A stretch of 64,000 nucleotides of DNA from positions 1-64,000 of the forward strand of contig NZ_JAAMQM010000026.1 of NCBI RefSeq assembly GCF_013523055.1, read 5' to 3'. The translations under genes and the position numbers were made by a program. The notes under the pieces were generated by a model that saw only the letters and a program-made list of their open reading frames with translations, had not been told where the DNA came from and did not search any database. Source of the DNA: Pseudomonas capeferrum. GTDB lineage: Bacteria > Pseudomonadota > Gammaproteobacteria > Pseudomonadales > Pseudomonadaceae. Positions 35,456 through 43,088 of the stretch are shown in pieces (the stretch's first letter is position 1; each line of letters begins with the position of its first letter).

Positions 35456-36694
35456 CTAGTCAAGCGCAACGCTGTAGGAGAGGATCAAGCGGTTTTCATT
35501 CAGTTCACCCGTCACATCTGAACGCACCATCGCGTTCCGCCAGCGCAGGCCCAGGTTTTTGAGTGGCCCGCTCTGGATGACGTAGCTCACATCGAGGTCT
35601 CGCTCCCATTCATGACCGTCCTGGCCCGCCACCTGGTAACCGTCCCCGCGCAAGTACCGCGCGAACGCCGTAAGCCCAGGCACGCCTAAGCCTGCGAAGT
35701 CCAGGTCATAGCGCGCCTGCCAGGACTGTTCCTCCGCGCGCGTGAAGTCCAGCACCTGCACCACGTTGGCGACGTTCGGGTCTGCGTCCTGCAGAAAGGG
35801 AAAAGCCGTATGGCCGCGGTTGTTCTGGAACCCCACCCGCCAGGTGTGGATCCCCGTATTGGCCGATAACAGCAGCGACGTCAGATCGCTGTCGATATTG
35901 CGGGCGCGTTGCTCGCCCACCTCGGAGGTGTCGAAGTACCCAAGATTGACCCCGACCGTCCAGTTACCCCATTTTTTCGAGGCCAGCACGCCGTAGTAAT
36001 TCTGTTGGTAGACGTCTTCGAGTTCGGCGCGCCAGACGGAAGCAGTGAGCTGCGGGGAGAAGCTGTAGGCAAGGCCCAGGTAATTGAATCGATCACTGCT
36101 GGCGGCGAAGTTGGCGGTGCGCAGGTCATCGTGGTTACTGCTGCTGTTGCGAAAGTTGACGCTGCGAATCTGTCCGCCATCGACCACCAGATTGTCGATG
36201 TCACTGGAGACCACCGACACACCGTTGAAGAATGGCGGCATCAACCGCGCATCGCTGGGAAGCAACACGGGAGATTTGGGCATCAGGCCCCCGACCTTGA
36301 CCACGGTTTTGGAAATCCTGGCTTTGACCGCACCTGACAGATCGCTGTATTCCCCTGGCCCCGCATTACCGAAAGCATTGGGTAGCAGGCCGGTGCCTGC
36401 ATGTGCGTCGGACGAGTCGAGTTTCACCCCGAGCGCGGCATACAGATCCACGCCAAAGCCGATCGGACCCTCGGTGTAGCCGGATTTCGCATCGAGCATG
36501 AACGCCTGCGCCCACTCCGCCCGCCTCGACTGCACGGCATCTTCCTGGCGGAAATCGCGGCTGAAGTAAAAGTTGCGCAAATTGAGGTTGATACTGCTGT
36601 CTCCACTGAAATCGCCCCTCGCCAGCGTGGACAGCGCCATGACGGGAGGGATGCAACACAACGCGCACGACCGTGCCAGACGATGCTTATACAT
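35456..36694 (-). CDS. OprD-family outer membrane porin
   Basis: The 412-residue protein has an N-terminal signal peptide (cleavage likely after STLARG) and beta-barrel alternation throughout. OprD marks include NLRNFYFSRDF near residue 40, EWAQAFMLDAKSGYTEGPIGFGVD and the final LGLRWRNAMVRSDVTGELNENRLILSYSVALD. Such porins pass small carboxylates, including aromatic acids, through the outer membrane. It is divergent from the thiolase gene and surrounded by mml-type genes, so methylmuconolactone or a related acid is the likely solute. Confidence 0.88.
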   Translation of the reverse strand: MYKHRLARSCALCCIPPVMALSTLARGDFSGDSSINLNLRNFYFSRDFRQEDAVQSRRAEWAQAFMLDAKSGYTEGPIGFGVDLYAALGVKLDSSDAHAGTGLLPNAFGNAGPGEYSDLSGAVKARISKTVVKVGGLMPKSPVLLPSDARLMPPFFNGVSVVSSDIDNLVVDGGQIRSVNFRNSSSNHDDLRTANFAASSDRFNYLGLAYSFSPQLTASVWRAELEDVYQQNYYGVLASKKWGNWTVGVNLGYFDTSEVGEQRARNIDSDLTSLLLSANTGIHTWRVGFQNNRGHTAFPFLQDADPNVANVVQVLDFTRAEEQSWQARYDLDFAGLGVPGLTAFARYLRGDGYQVAGQDGHEWERDLDVSYVIQSGPLKNLGLRWRNAMVRSDVTGELNENRLILSYSVALD

Positions 36695-36954
36695 GGAGAT
36701 GTTCCTGTCGATTGTTCTTGTTATTTACCGACCCCACGGGTCAGCGTGCCCAGCATGGTGAGGCGCTCATCTGTTGGGTATTGGAATTTGCTTAAGCGGA
36801 ACTTGCGTGCAGCGAAACATGGGCACCTGTGTCGCTGCCTTAATCCTGCTGAAAGACGGCCTTTCGCTAAATCGAATTGTTCGCCCGGGTACCACCAGCC
36901 ATGCTGGCTCTCATCGAGCCGTATCCACCCAAAAGAACAAGAGGCACTTGCGTT

Positions 36955-38151
36955 ATGAAGGACGCTTTGATCGTTTCGCCGCTGCGCACCCCCATAGGCA
37001 AGTTCGGCGGTGCCCTCGCCTCGCTGACGGCGGACCAGCTGGCGGCTACGGTCATCCGTACGCTCATCGAGCGAGTGGGCATCGCGCCGGGGTCCCTGGA
37101 CGAGGTCATCGTCTCCCAGTCCTACGCCTCCAGCGAAGCGCCCTGCATGGGCCGATACGCCGGGCTGCTCGCTGACCTGCCTGTCGAAGTGCCCGGCTAC
37201 ACACTGGATCGCCGCTGCGGTTCGGGGCTGCAGGCGATAGTGAACGCTGCCATGCACGTACAGACAGGCCATGCCGAAGCGGTGATGGTGGTGGGCGTCG
37301 AGAGCATGAGCAATATCGAGTACTACAGCACCGACATGCGTTGGGGCGCCCGCGCCGGCAGCGTGAAGCTGCATGATCGTCTGGAGCGCGGCCGCGAACG
37401 CTCACAGCCCGAGACGCGTTTCGGGCGCATATCCGGCATGCCCGAAACGGCGGAAAACCTGGCACGCGACTATGCCATCAGCCGCGACGAGGCCGATCGC
37501 TTCGCGGTGCGCAGCCATCAGAATGCAGCACGTGCCTGGCAGCAAGGCCGCTTCGATGATGAGGTCATCAGCCTGGACGTGCCGGGTAAGCGCGGCGCCA
37601 GTGTGCGAGTCGCGAGCGATGAAGGCATACGCGCCGATGCGAACCTCGACAGCCTCGGCCAACTTCGCCCATTGCTGGCTGATGGCGTCTGTACGGCGGG
37701 CAACTCCAGCCAGCAGAACGATGCTGCCGCCGGCTGTCTGGTGGTCTCACCCGAGTATGCCGCCCGCTACAACCTGCGCCCGCTGGCCCGGCTGGTCGAT
37801 TGGGCCGCGGCCGGCTGCGAACCCTCGCACATGGGCATCGGCCCGGTGCCGGCGGTGGCAAAACTGCTTCAGCGTACCGGCCTGAGCCTTGCCGAAATGG
37901 ACCTGATCGAAGTCAATGAGGCCTTTGCCGCACAGGCCTTGGCCGTGCTGCGCGCATGGAACATGGACAACCTCGATCGCGTCAACGTCAATGGCTCCGG
38001 CATTTCCCTGGGCCACCCTATCGGGGCCACGGGGATACGGATCATGACCACGCTGCTGCATGAGATGCGTCGGCGCGACGCCCGTTATGGCCTGGAAACC
38101 ATGTGTATCGGTGGCGGACAAGGAATGGCCGCCCTGTTCGAGCGAATCTGA
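36955..38151 (+). CDS. mmlC: Thiolase, probable 4-methyl-3-oxoadipyl-CoA thiolase
   Basis: The 398-residue thiolase has its nucleophile Cys88 in DRRCGSG, the His in GSGISLGHPIGATG and the second cysteine in METMCIGGGQG. ATG 36955 is chosen because the residues before it are not conserved. In the described mml pathway the thiolase converts 4-methyl-3-oxoadipyl-CoA to methylsuccinyl-CoA and acetyl-CoA. The gene lies 93 nt before the metallo-beta-lactamase-fold lactonase. A general acetyl-CoA acetyltransferase cannot be excluded by sequence alone. Confidence 0.78.
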   Translation: MKDALIVSPLRTPIGKFGGALASLTADQLAATVIRTLIERVGIAPGSLDEVIVSQSYASSEAPCMGRYAGLLADLPVEVPGYTLDRRCGSGLQAIVNAAMHVQTGHAEAVMVVGVESMSNIEYYSTDMRWGARAGSVKLHDRLERGRERSQPETRFGRISGMPETAENLARDYAISRDEADRFAVRSHQNAARAWQQGRFDDEVISLDVPGKRGASVRVASDEGIRADANLDSLGQLRPLLADGVCTAGNSSQQNDAAAGCLVVSPEYAARYNLRPLARLVDWAAAGCEPSHMGIGPVPAVAKLLQRTGLSLAEMDLIEVNEAFAAQALAVLRAWNMDNLDRVNVNGSGISLGHPIGATGIRIMTTLLHEMRRRDARYGLETMCIGGGQGMAALFERI

Positions 38152-38244
38152 ACCCATGGACCCTGATGACAAGGCTCGCCGACAATACCAGCCGGTGGTT
38201 GCCGTCATGCCGTCCAAATAAAACAAGATTGAAGGAATAGCCCT

Positions 38245-39135
38245 ATGATGCAGTCACGCATGATCGGAGATATCAAGGTTACCCGGATCCTGGAATACGC
38301 AGGGCCCACCCATGACCCGGCCTTTCTCTTTCCCGATATCGATCGTAGCGTTCTGGAGGAACACCAGGCGCTGATGGCACCCAATCACTGGGTGCCGCAT
38401 ATGAACAAACTCATCGTCACGATCCAGTTCTGGGTTGTCCACGCAGGCAGCAACATCATCGTGGTCGATACCGGCGTGGGCAACTTCAAGCCCAGGGCCG
38501 GCATCCCACGCATGAACATGCTCAACACCTTGGTGCGGGAATGGATGATCGCCGCGGGCGCGCCGCCCGAAAAGGTCACCCATGTGGTACTGACCCACTT
38601 GCATGCCGACCACGTGGGCTGGAACACCACATGGCAGGATGGCCGCTGGGTACCGACGTTCCCCAATGCACGCTATTTCATTCCCAAGGAAGATTTTGTC
38701 TTCTGCAAGGAAGGCAAGAACAAAGAGCCCGGTGTGATCGACGTGTTCGGTGATTCCTTCTTTGACAGCGTGATGCCGATCATCGACGAAGGCCTGGGGG
38801 TGATGATCGATCCAACGCAGGAGATCGCCGATTGCCTGGTGGTCGAGCCCGCGCCGGGGCACAGCCCGGGGCAGGTCGCTTTCCGCGTTCGCTCCCGCGG
38901 GGAAGAAGGCTTGTTCTGCGGTGATATCCTGCACAGCCCCTTGCAGATCGCCCGACCCGACGTGAACTCCGGCTACTGCATCTGGGCCGATACCGCGCGA
39001 CAGACGCGCATGGAGTTTCTCAATCGCGCCGCTGACCGCGAAGCGCTGATCATGCCCGTGCATTTCGGCGAGCCACATTGCGGCTTCATTCGCCGCCAGG
39101 GCGATGGGTTCCGCTTCGAACCCTCGGCCTGGTAA
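38245..39135 (+). CDS. mmlL: Metallo-beta-lactamase-fold hydrolase, probable 4-methyl-3-oxoadipate enol-lactone hydrolase
   Basis: The 296-residue protein has the metal motif H-x-H-x-D-H at residues 118-123 (THLHADHVGW), a later His in PAPGHSPGQ, Asp in CGDILH and a final His in MPVHFGEP. It belongs to the lactonase branch of the superfamily rather than to antibiotic beta-lactamases. In P. reinekei MT1, loss of the equivalent gene blocks lactone ring opening. A GAAGGAA site precedes the ATG. The 15-bp hairpin just behind its stop may separate it from the LysR gene. Confidence 0.8.
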   Translation: MMQSRMIGDIKVTRILEYAGPTHDPAFLFPDIDRSVLEEHQALMAPNHWVPHMNKLIVTIQFWVVHAGSNIIVVDTGVGNFKPRAGIPRMNMLNTLVREWMIAAGAPPEKVTHVVLTHLHADHVGWNTTWQDGRWVPTFPNARYFIPKEDFVFCKEGKNKEPGVIDVFGDSFFDSVMPIIDEGLGVMIDPTQEIADCLVVEPAPGHSPGQVAFRVRSRGEEGLFCGDILHSPLQIARPDVNSGYCIWADTARQTRMEFLNRAADREALIMPVHFGEPHCGFIRRQGDGFRFEPSAW

Positions 39136-39140
39136 TTCGC

Positions 39141-39173
39141 CTGTCCAGAAAGGCCTCGGGCCTTTCTGGACAG
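39141..39173 (+). terminator. Perfect 15-bp hairpin without T tract
   Basis: CTGTCCAGAAAGGCC (39141-39155) pairs perfectly with GGCCTTTCTGGACAG (39159-39173) across the loop TCG. No T run follows. It could be a processing or stabilising hairpin, or a weak terminator, between the lactonase and LysR genes. Confidence 0.6.
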
Positions 39174-39225
39174 CGCAAGCTTACAGGCAGTACCGTGTGT
39201 CTTTTACTGGCAAGAAGCGAACATC

Positions 39226-40146
39226 ATGGCGATGCATTTCGATATCACTGATTTCCGTCTGTTCATCAACATCGCGGAAACCAGCAGCCTCACCAGAGGT
39301 GCAGAGCGCTCCTTTCTTTCCGTTCCGGCGACCAGCAACCGCATCAAGAACCTGGAAGACAATCTGGGCATGCGCCTGCTCGAGCGCTCGCCCCAGGGCG
39401 TCACGCTGACGAGCGCTGGGCGGACCTATCTGCAACACGCGCGGATTGTGCTGGCCCAACTCGAAATGCTGACCGGGGCGCTGCAGGAATATGCAATTGG
39501 CCTCAAGGGTCAGATTCGGCTTCAAGCCAATACCACCGCCATCACCGAATACTTGCCGCCCGTGGTGGGCGACTACCTTAAAAGCCACCCTGACGTGCAT
39601 ATCGACATGCGCGAGCGGTTGAGCGATGACATCGCACGCAGCGTTCGCGACGGCAGCACCGACCTGGGCATAGTGTCCGGCAGCGTGGTTACCGACGGTT
39701 TGCAGAGCGTGCCGCTGGTTTCCAGCCGCTTGATGATCATCGCCCCGCTCGGCCATCCGCTGCTGAAAAAAAGTGAAGTCCACTTCAAAGAAGCACTCCA
39801 GTATGAGTTCGTATCACTGCTCGAAGGCAGTGCCATCCATGTATTTCTGAGCCGCGCTGCCGCCGCCCTTCACAAACCCTTCACCATCCGTGTTCAGGTG
39901 GCCAGTTCAGATGCCATCTTCCGCATGGTCGAAGCAGGCGCCGGCATCGCCATCGTGCCGCAAGCAGTCTACAACCGCCTCAAGAGTCCCCAGATCGGCT
40001 CCTGCGCTCTGCTCGACCCCTGGGCCGTGCGCACGTTCCAGCTGTGCGCCCTGGACTTCGATGGGCTCTCGGCCTTCGCTCGCGATTTTGCCGACAGCTT
40101 GATCGCGTACTACCGCAACCCCCTACCCCCTGCTCTGCCTGCCTGA
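39226..40146 (+). CDS. LysR-family transcriptional regulator
   Basis: The 306-residue protein has an N-terminal winged helix (about 7-65: FRLFINIAETSSLTRGAERSFLSVPATSNRIKNLEDNLG, then LLERSPQGVTLTSAGRTYL) and a C-terminal periplasmic-binding-like effector domain. The gene is codirectional with, and embedded in, the mml-type genes. Pathway control, with 4-methyl-3-oxoadipate as a likely effector as reported for MT1, is plausible. A 257-nt region separates it from the CoA-transferase genes, which probably have their own promoter. Confidence 0.88.
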   Translation: MAMHFDITDFRLFINIAETSSLTRGAERSFLSVPATSNRIKNLEDNLGMRLLERSPQGVTLTSAGRTYLQHARIVLAQLEMLTGALQEYAIGLKGQIRLQANTTAITEYLPPVVGDYLKSHPDVHIDMRERLSDDIARSVRDGSTDLGIVSGSVVTDGLQSVPLVSSRLMIIAPLGHPLLKKSEVHFKEALQYEFVSLLEGSAIHVFLSRAAAALHKPFTIRVQVASSDAIFRMVEAGAGIAIVPQAVYNRLKSPQIGSCALLDPWAVRTFQLCALDFDGLSAFARDFADSLIAYYRNPLPPALPA

Positions 40147-40403
40147 GCTCATCCTTGCCAGCCCTCTTGCGCCCACCTGTCCTGCCCGGAAAGTCGCGCT
40201 GCGCGTGTGCACGCACAGACCGTTAACCAAAGGTTAATCAGGGCTTCCGAAGACCGAAATTGTAGCGCTCAACAGCCTTGGGCAAGCTGTGGACACCAGG
40301 CGACGAGCAACTGCGGCCACGCACCCAGCGTTCGTCGGTCCTGGTACTCACCGCCGTCCGCGCGTTGGTTGCGGCGTAGAATTTCCAGCAAGGAACAAAA
40401 GCC

Positions 40404-41096
40404 ATGATCAACAAGCTTTGCGCCGATGCCCAGGCAGCCCTGTCCGGCATCAAAGACGGGGCAACGATTGCCGTAGGAGGATTCGGCGGCGCCGGCATGC
40501 CTGACGAGCTCATAGACGCGCTGATCGAACAGGGTGCACGCGATCTCACGCTGGTCAGCAACAATGCCGGTCAAGGCGACTCAGGACTCGCCGCCTTGCT
40601 CAAAGCCGGGCAGGTCCGTCGCATTCTCTGTTCCTACCCGCGGATGACCGGTTCGCACGTGTTCGAGTCGTTGTATCGGGCAGGCAAGATCGAGCTCGAA
40701 ATCGTTCCTCAGGGCAACCTTGCAGAGCGGCTACGGGCTGCGGGCTGCGGCATTGCCGGGTTCTACACCCCGACAGGCTTCGGTACGTTGCTCGCCGAAG
40801 GTAAAGAGACGCGGTTGATCGATGGGCGCCAGTGCGTGCTGGAGCTGCCCATACACGTCGACTACGCGCTGATCAAGGCGCAAACGGCCGACCGCTGGGG
40901 CAACCTGACCTTCCGCAAGACAGCCCGCAACTTCGGCCCGGTCATGGCCATGGCAGCCACCAATACCATCGCTTCGATCGAGCAGTTCTGTGAACTGGGT
41001 GAGCTGGACCCGGAAACAGTGGTAACCCCCGGCATATACGTCAAGCACCTGGTGCTGCGCAAAGCGTCGGCCAACCTTCTGAATCAGGCAGGATAA
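40404..41096 (+). CDS. mmlF: CoA-transferase subunit A (3-oxoadipate/methyl-3-oxoadipate type)
   Basis: This 230-residue alpha subunit of a two-subunit (family I) CoA-transferase has VGGFGGAGMPDELIDALIEQG as the glycine-rich motif, GFYTPTGFGT and HVDYALIKAQTADRWGNL. It transfers CoA from succinyl-CoA to a 3-oxo acid. AAGGA lies about 9 nt before the ATG. The B subunit gene follows 6 nt later. It resembles PcaI; the methyl-substituted substrate is inferred from the surrounding mml genes. Confidence 0.85.
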   Translation: MINKLCADAQAALSGIKDGATIAVGGFGGAGMPDELIDALIEQGARDLTLVSNNAGQGDSGLAALLKAGQVRRILCSYPRMTGSHVFESLYRAGKIELEIVPQGNLAERLRAAGCGIAGFYTPTGFGTLLAEGKETRLIDGRQCVLELPIHVDYALIKAQTADRWGNLTFRKTARNFGPVMAMAATNTIASIEQFCELGELDPETVVTPGIYVKHLVLRKASANLLNQAG

Positions 41097-41102
41097 TCGA
41101 CC

Positions 41103-41816
41103 ATGGACAACAGCATGAGAATCGCCATGGCCAAGCGCGTGGCGCGTGACATCCCCGAAGGCTCCTATGTCAATCTGGGCATCGGCCTGCCGACCCTGGT
41201 CGCCAACCATCTGCCCGCGGAAAAGGACTATTTCCTGCACAGCGAGAACGGCGTACTGGGCCGTTGGCAGGCAGCCGCACCGGGTGAAGAAGACTGGGAC
41301 ATGATCAACGCTGGCAAGGAGCCGATCGAGTTGAGCCCAGGCGCTGCCTTTTTTCATCATGCCGATTCGTTCGGCATGATGCGTGGCGGTCACCTGGACA
41401 TCTGCGTACTAGGCGCCTTTCAGGTGTCCGCCCAAGGTGATCTGGCCAACTGGCATACCGGTGCCCCGGATGCTATTCCTGCCGTTGGCGGCGCCATGGA
41501 CCTGGCCATTGGCGCGAAACGCGTTTTCGTGATGATGGAACATCTCGCAAAGGACGGTCGCAGCAAATTGCTGCCGGAGTGCACCTATCCGCTGACCGGC
41601 CTGGGGTGTGTCAGTCGCGTCTATACCGAACTGGCCACGCTGGACATCACCCCGGAAGGTGTCCGGGTCATCGAACTGGTCGGCGACACTACTGCTGAGC
41701 ATCTGCAGGAAGTCACGGGCGTCCCGCTGGACTTCTCGGCACTCGGCATCATACCGTCCGCCGCGTCGACGCAACGACCGGCCGTTACCCAGCACTGCGC
41801 GGAACTGCAAAGGTGA
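41103..41816 (+). CDS. mmlG: CoA-transferase subunit B
   Basis: The 237-residue beta subunit has YVNLGIGLPTLVANHLP and HSENGVLG with the catalytic Glu48 of the family. The C-terminal region TYPLTGLGCVSRVYTELATLDI matches PcaJ/ScoB proteins. It forms the active heteromer with the product of the gene 6 nt upstream. Its TGA overlaps the GTG start of the thioesterase-like gene by 4 nt, so the three products are coupled. Confidence 0.87.
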   Translation: MDNSMRIAMAKRVARDIPEGSYVNLGIGLPTLVANHLPAEKDYFLHSENGVLGRWQAAAPGEEDWDMINAGKEPIELSPGAAFFHHADSFGMMRGGHLDICVLGAFQVSAQGDLANWHTGAPDAIPAVGGAMDLAIGAKRVFVMMEHLAKDGRSKLLPECTYPLTGLGCVSRVYTELATLDITPEGVRVIELVGDTTAEHLQEVTGVPLDFSALGIIPSAASTQRPAVTQHCAELQR

Positions 41817-42688
41817 ATGGCAACTGGAGCTGGGACCAGCGCGACCTGACCGAGTTGTTGAGCCTTGAGAAAGCGGCCGACAACACATGGCGAAGCTACG
41901 TCTGCGACACCAATGCCAATGGGCGGGTGTACGCGGGGCAGCTGCTGGGCCAGGCGCTCTGGGCCGCCGCGCAAACCGTCGAGGAGCGTAGCTTGACGAT
42001 GCTGCAAATGACCTTCCTGCAGGGCGCACGGCCACAGGAGTCGATCGAGTACAGCGTCGAGACACTCCAGGACGGCCGGCGGATCTCCAGCCGCCATATC
42101 TACGGCGTCCAGGGTGCGGGCCTGGTCATGAGCGCCAATGCCAGTTTCCAGGCCCCGGCAGCGGACTCGGACGATACCTATCGACTAGCGCGGCAAGTCC
42201 CAGGCCCCGAAAGCCTGGCGACACTGTCCGAACTCGCGGCAGGTTTCCCCGCACAGGGTGAATCGCTGCAGTTGCGTGCCAGAGCCAAACCGCTGCTCGA
42301 CATACGCCTGATCAATCCGGCGGCTTGCTTCGATCCTGCGGCGGGCCCCGGGGAAGTCGCGTACTGGATGCGTCTGGACCAACCACTCCCGAGCGAAGGT
42401 TGCCTGCATCACGCAGCCCTGGCGTATATGTCCGACAGCTGGCTCAGCAGCAACGTCAGCTCACGGGAATTGCTCGATGCCCCTTGGCAGCACTACGTCA
42501 GCAATTTGAATCACAGCCTCTGGTTTCATTGCCTGGAGCTTGACGTCACTCAATGGCTGCTGTTCGTCGACGACGGTGTTCGCAGCATGTCCGGACGCAG
42601 CCTTGCGATGGCCAACATCTTCCGTCGCGACGGGCGGCTGGTGGCCAGCGTAGCCCGGGATCTGTTGATTTCGCCCCGTGCCACCTGA
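41813..42688 (+). CDS. TesB-like acyl-CoA thioesterase
   Basis: The 291-residue protein has two hot-dog domains, as in acyl-CoA thioesterase II. RVYAGQLLGQALWAA is in the first and HHAALAYMSDSWLSSNV, holding the catalytic Asp, is in the second; SLWFH matches the TesB active-site region. It starts at GTG 41813, overlapping the CoA-transferase stop. It is not part of the textbook 3-oxoadipate route. It could release free methylsuccinate or recover CoA from stalled intermediates. Confidence 0.78.
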   Translation: MNGNWSWDQRDLTELLSLEKAADNTWRSYVCDTNANGRVYAGQLLGQALWAAAQTVEERSLTMLQMTFLQGARPQESIEYSVETLQDGRRISSRHIYGVQGAGLVMSANASFQAPAADSDDTYRLARQVPGPESLATLSELAAGFPAQGESLQLRARAKPLLDIRLINPAACFDPAAGPGEVAYWMRLDQPLPSEGCLHHAALAYMSDSWLSSNVSSRELLDAPWQHYVSNLNHSLWFHCLELDVTQWLLFVDDGVRSMSGRSLAMANIFRRDGRLVASVARDLLISPRAT

Positions 42689-42739
42689 TCGTCAGGCAGG
42701 CACTGACCACCTCTGAATCCTAACAACAAGGAGTACCTC

Positions 42740-43018
42740 ATGCTTTATCACGTAAAAATGGACGTAAAAATCCCGCGCGATATCCCGACCCAAGAGATCG
42801 AAGCCATCAAGGCGGCAGAAAAGAAACGCGCGACCGAGCTGCAGGAAAGCGGCAAGTGGCCGCACTTGTGGCGGATCGTCGGGCAGTATTCCAACATCAG
42901 CATTCTGGATGTCGAGAGTAACGATGAGCTTCATGCCTTGCTGTCCAGCCTGCCGCTATTCCCTTTCATGACGATTCAGGTCACGCCATTGGCCAAGCAC
43001 CCCTCCTCCATCGTTTAA
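42740..43018 (+). CDS. mmlJ: Muconolactone-isomerase-like protein, probable methylmuconolactone isomerase
   Basis: The 92-residue protein of the CatC family starts MLYHVKMDVKIP and contains EIEAIKAAEKKRATELQ, GKWPHLWRIVGQYSN and LLSSLPLFPFMTIQVTPLAKHPS. CatC moves the double bond in muconolactone; MmlJ does so with 3-methylmuconolactone to give the enol-lactone. No catA or catB homologue lies in this window and the methylisomerase gene does, so the methyl-substituted role is preferred. GGAG precedes the ATG. Confidence 0.85.
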   Translation: MLYHVKMDVKIPRDIPTQEIEAIKAAEKKRATELQESGKWPHLWRIVGQYSNISILDVESNDELHALLSSLPLFPFMTIQVTPLAKHPSSIV

Positions 43019-43026
43019 GACACGCG

Positions 43027-43048
43027 CGGCGGCCCTGGCCGCCGTTCT
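43027..43048 (+). terminator. GC-rich hairpin followed by TTCTT
   Basis: CGGCGGC and GCCGCCG form a 7-bp stem around CCTG and are followed by TTCTTA. It lies between the isomerase and acetyl-CoA hydrolase/transferase genes and may reduce read-through. Confidence 0.45.
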
Positions 43049-43088
43049 TATCTGTCCATGCACGCTCTATTCACGGCGGGAATTGGCA

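Noticed and set aside
38245..39135. Beta-lactam resistance enzyme
   Set aside because: The metallo-beta-lactamase motif is present, but sequence type and neighbours point to a lactonase; there is no signal peptide.
42740..43018. Reading the CatC-like gene as part of the ordinary catechol pathway
   Set aside because: No catA, catB or pcaD homologue is present, and a methylmuconolactone methylisomerase with its four candidate active-site residues and an MBL lactonase are, so the methyl-substituted pathway fits better.
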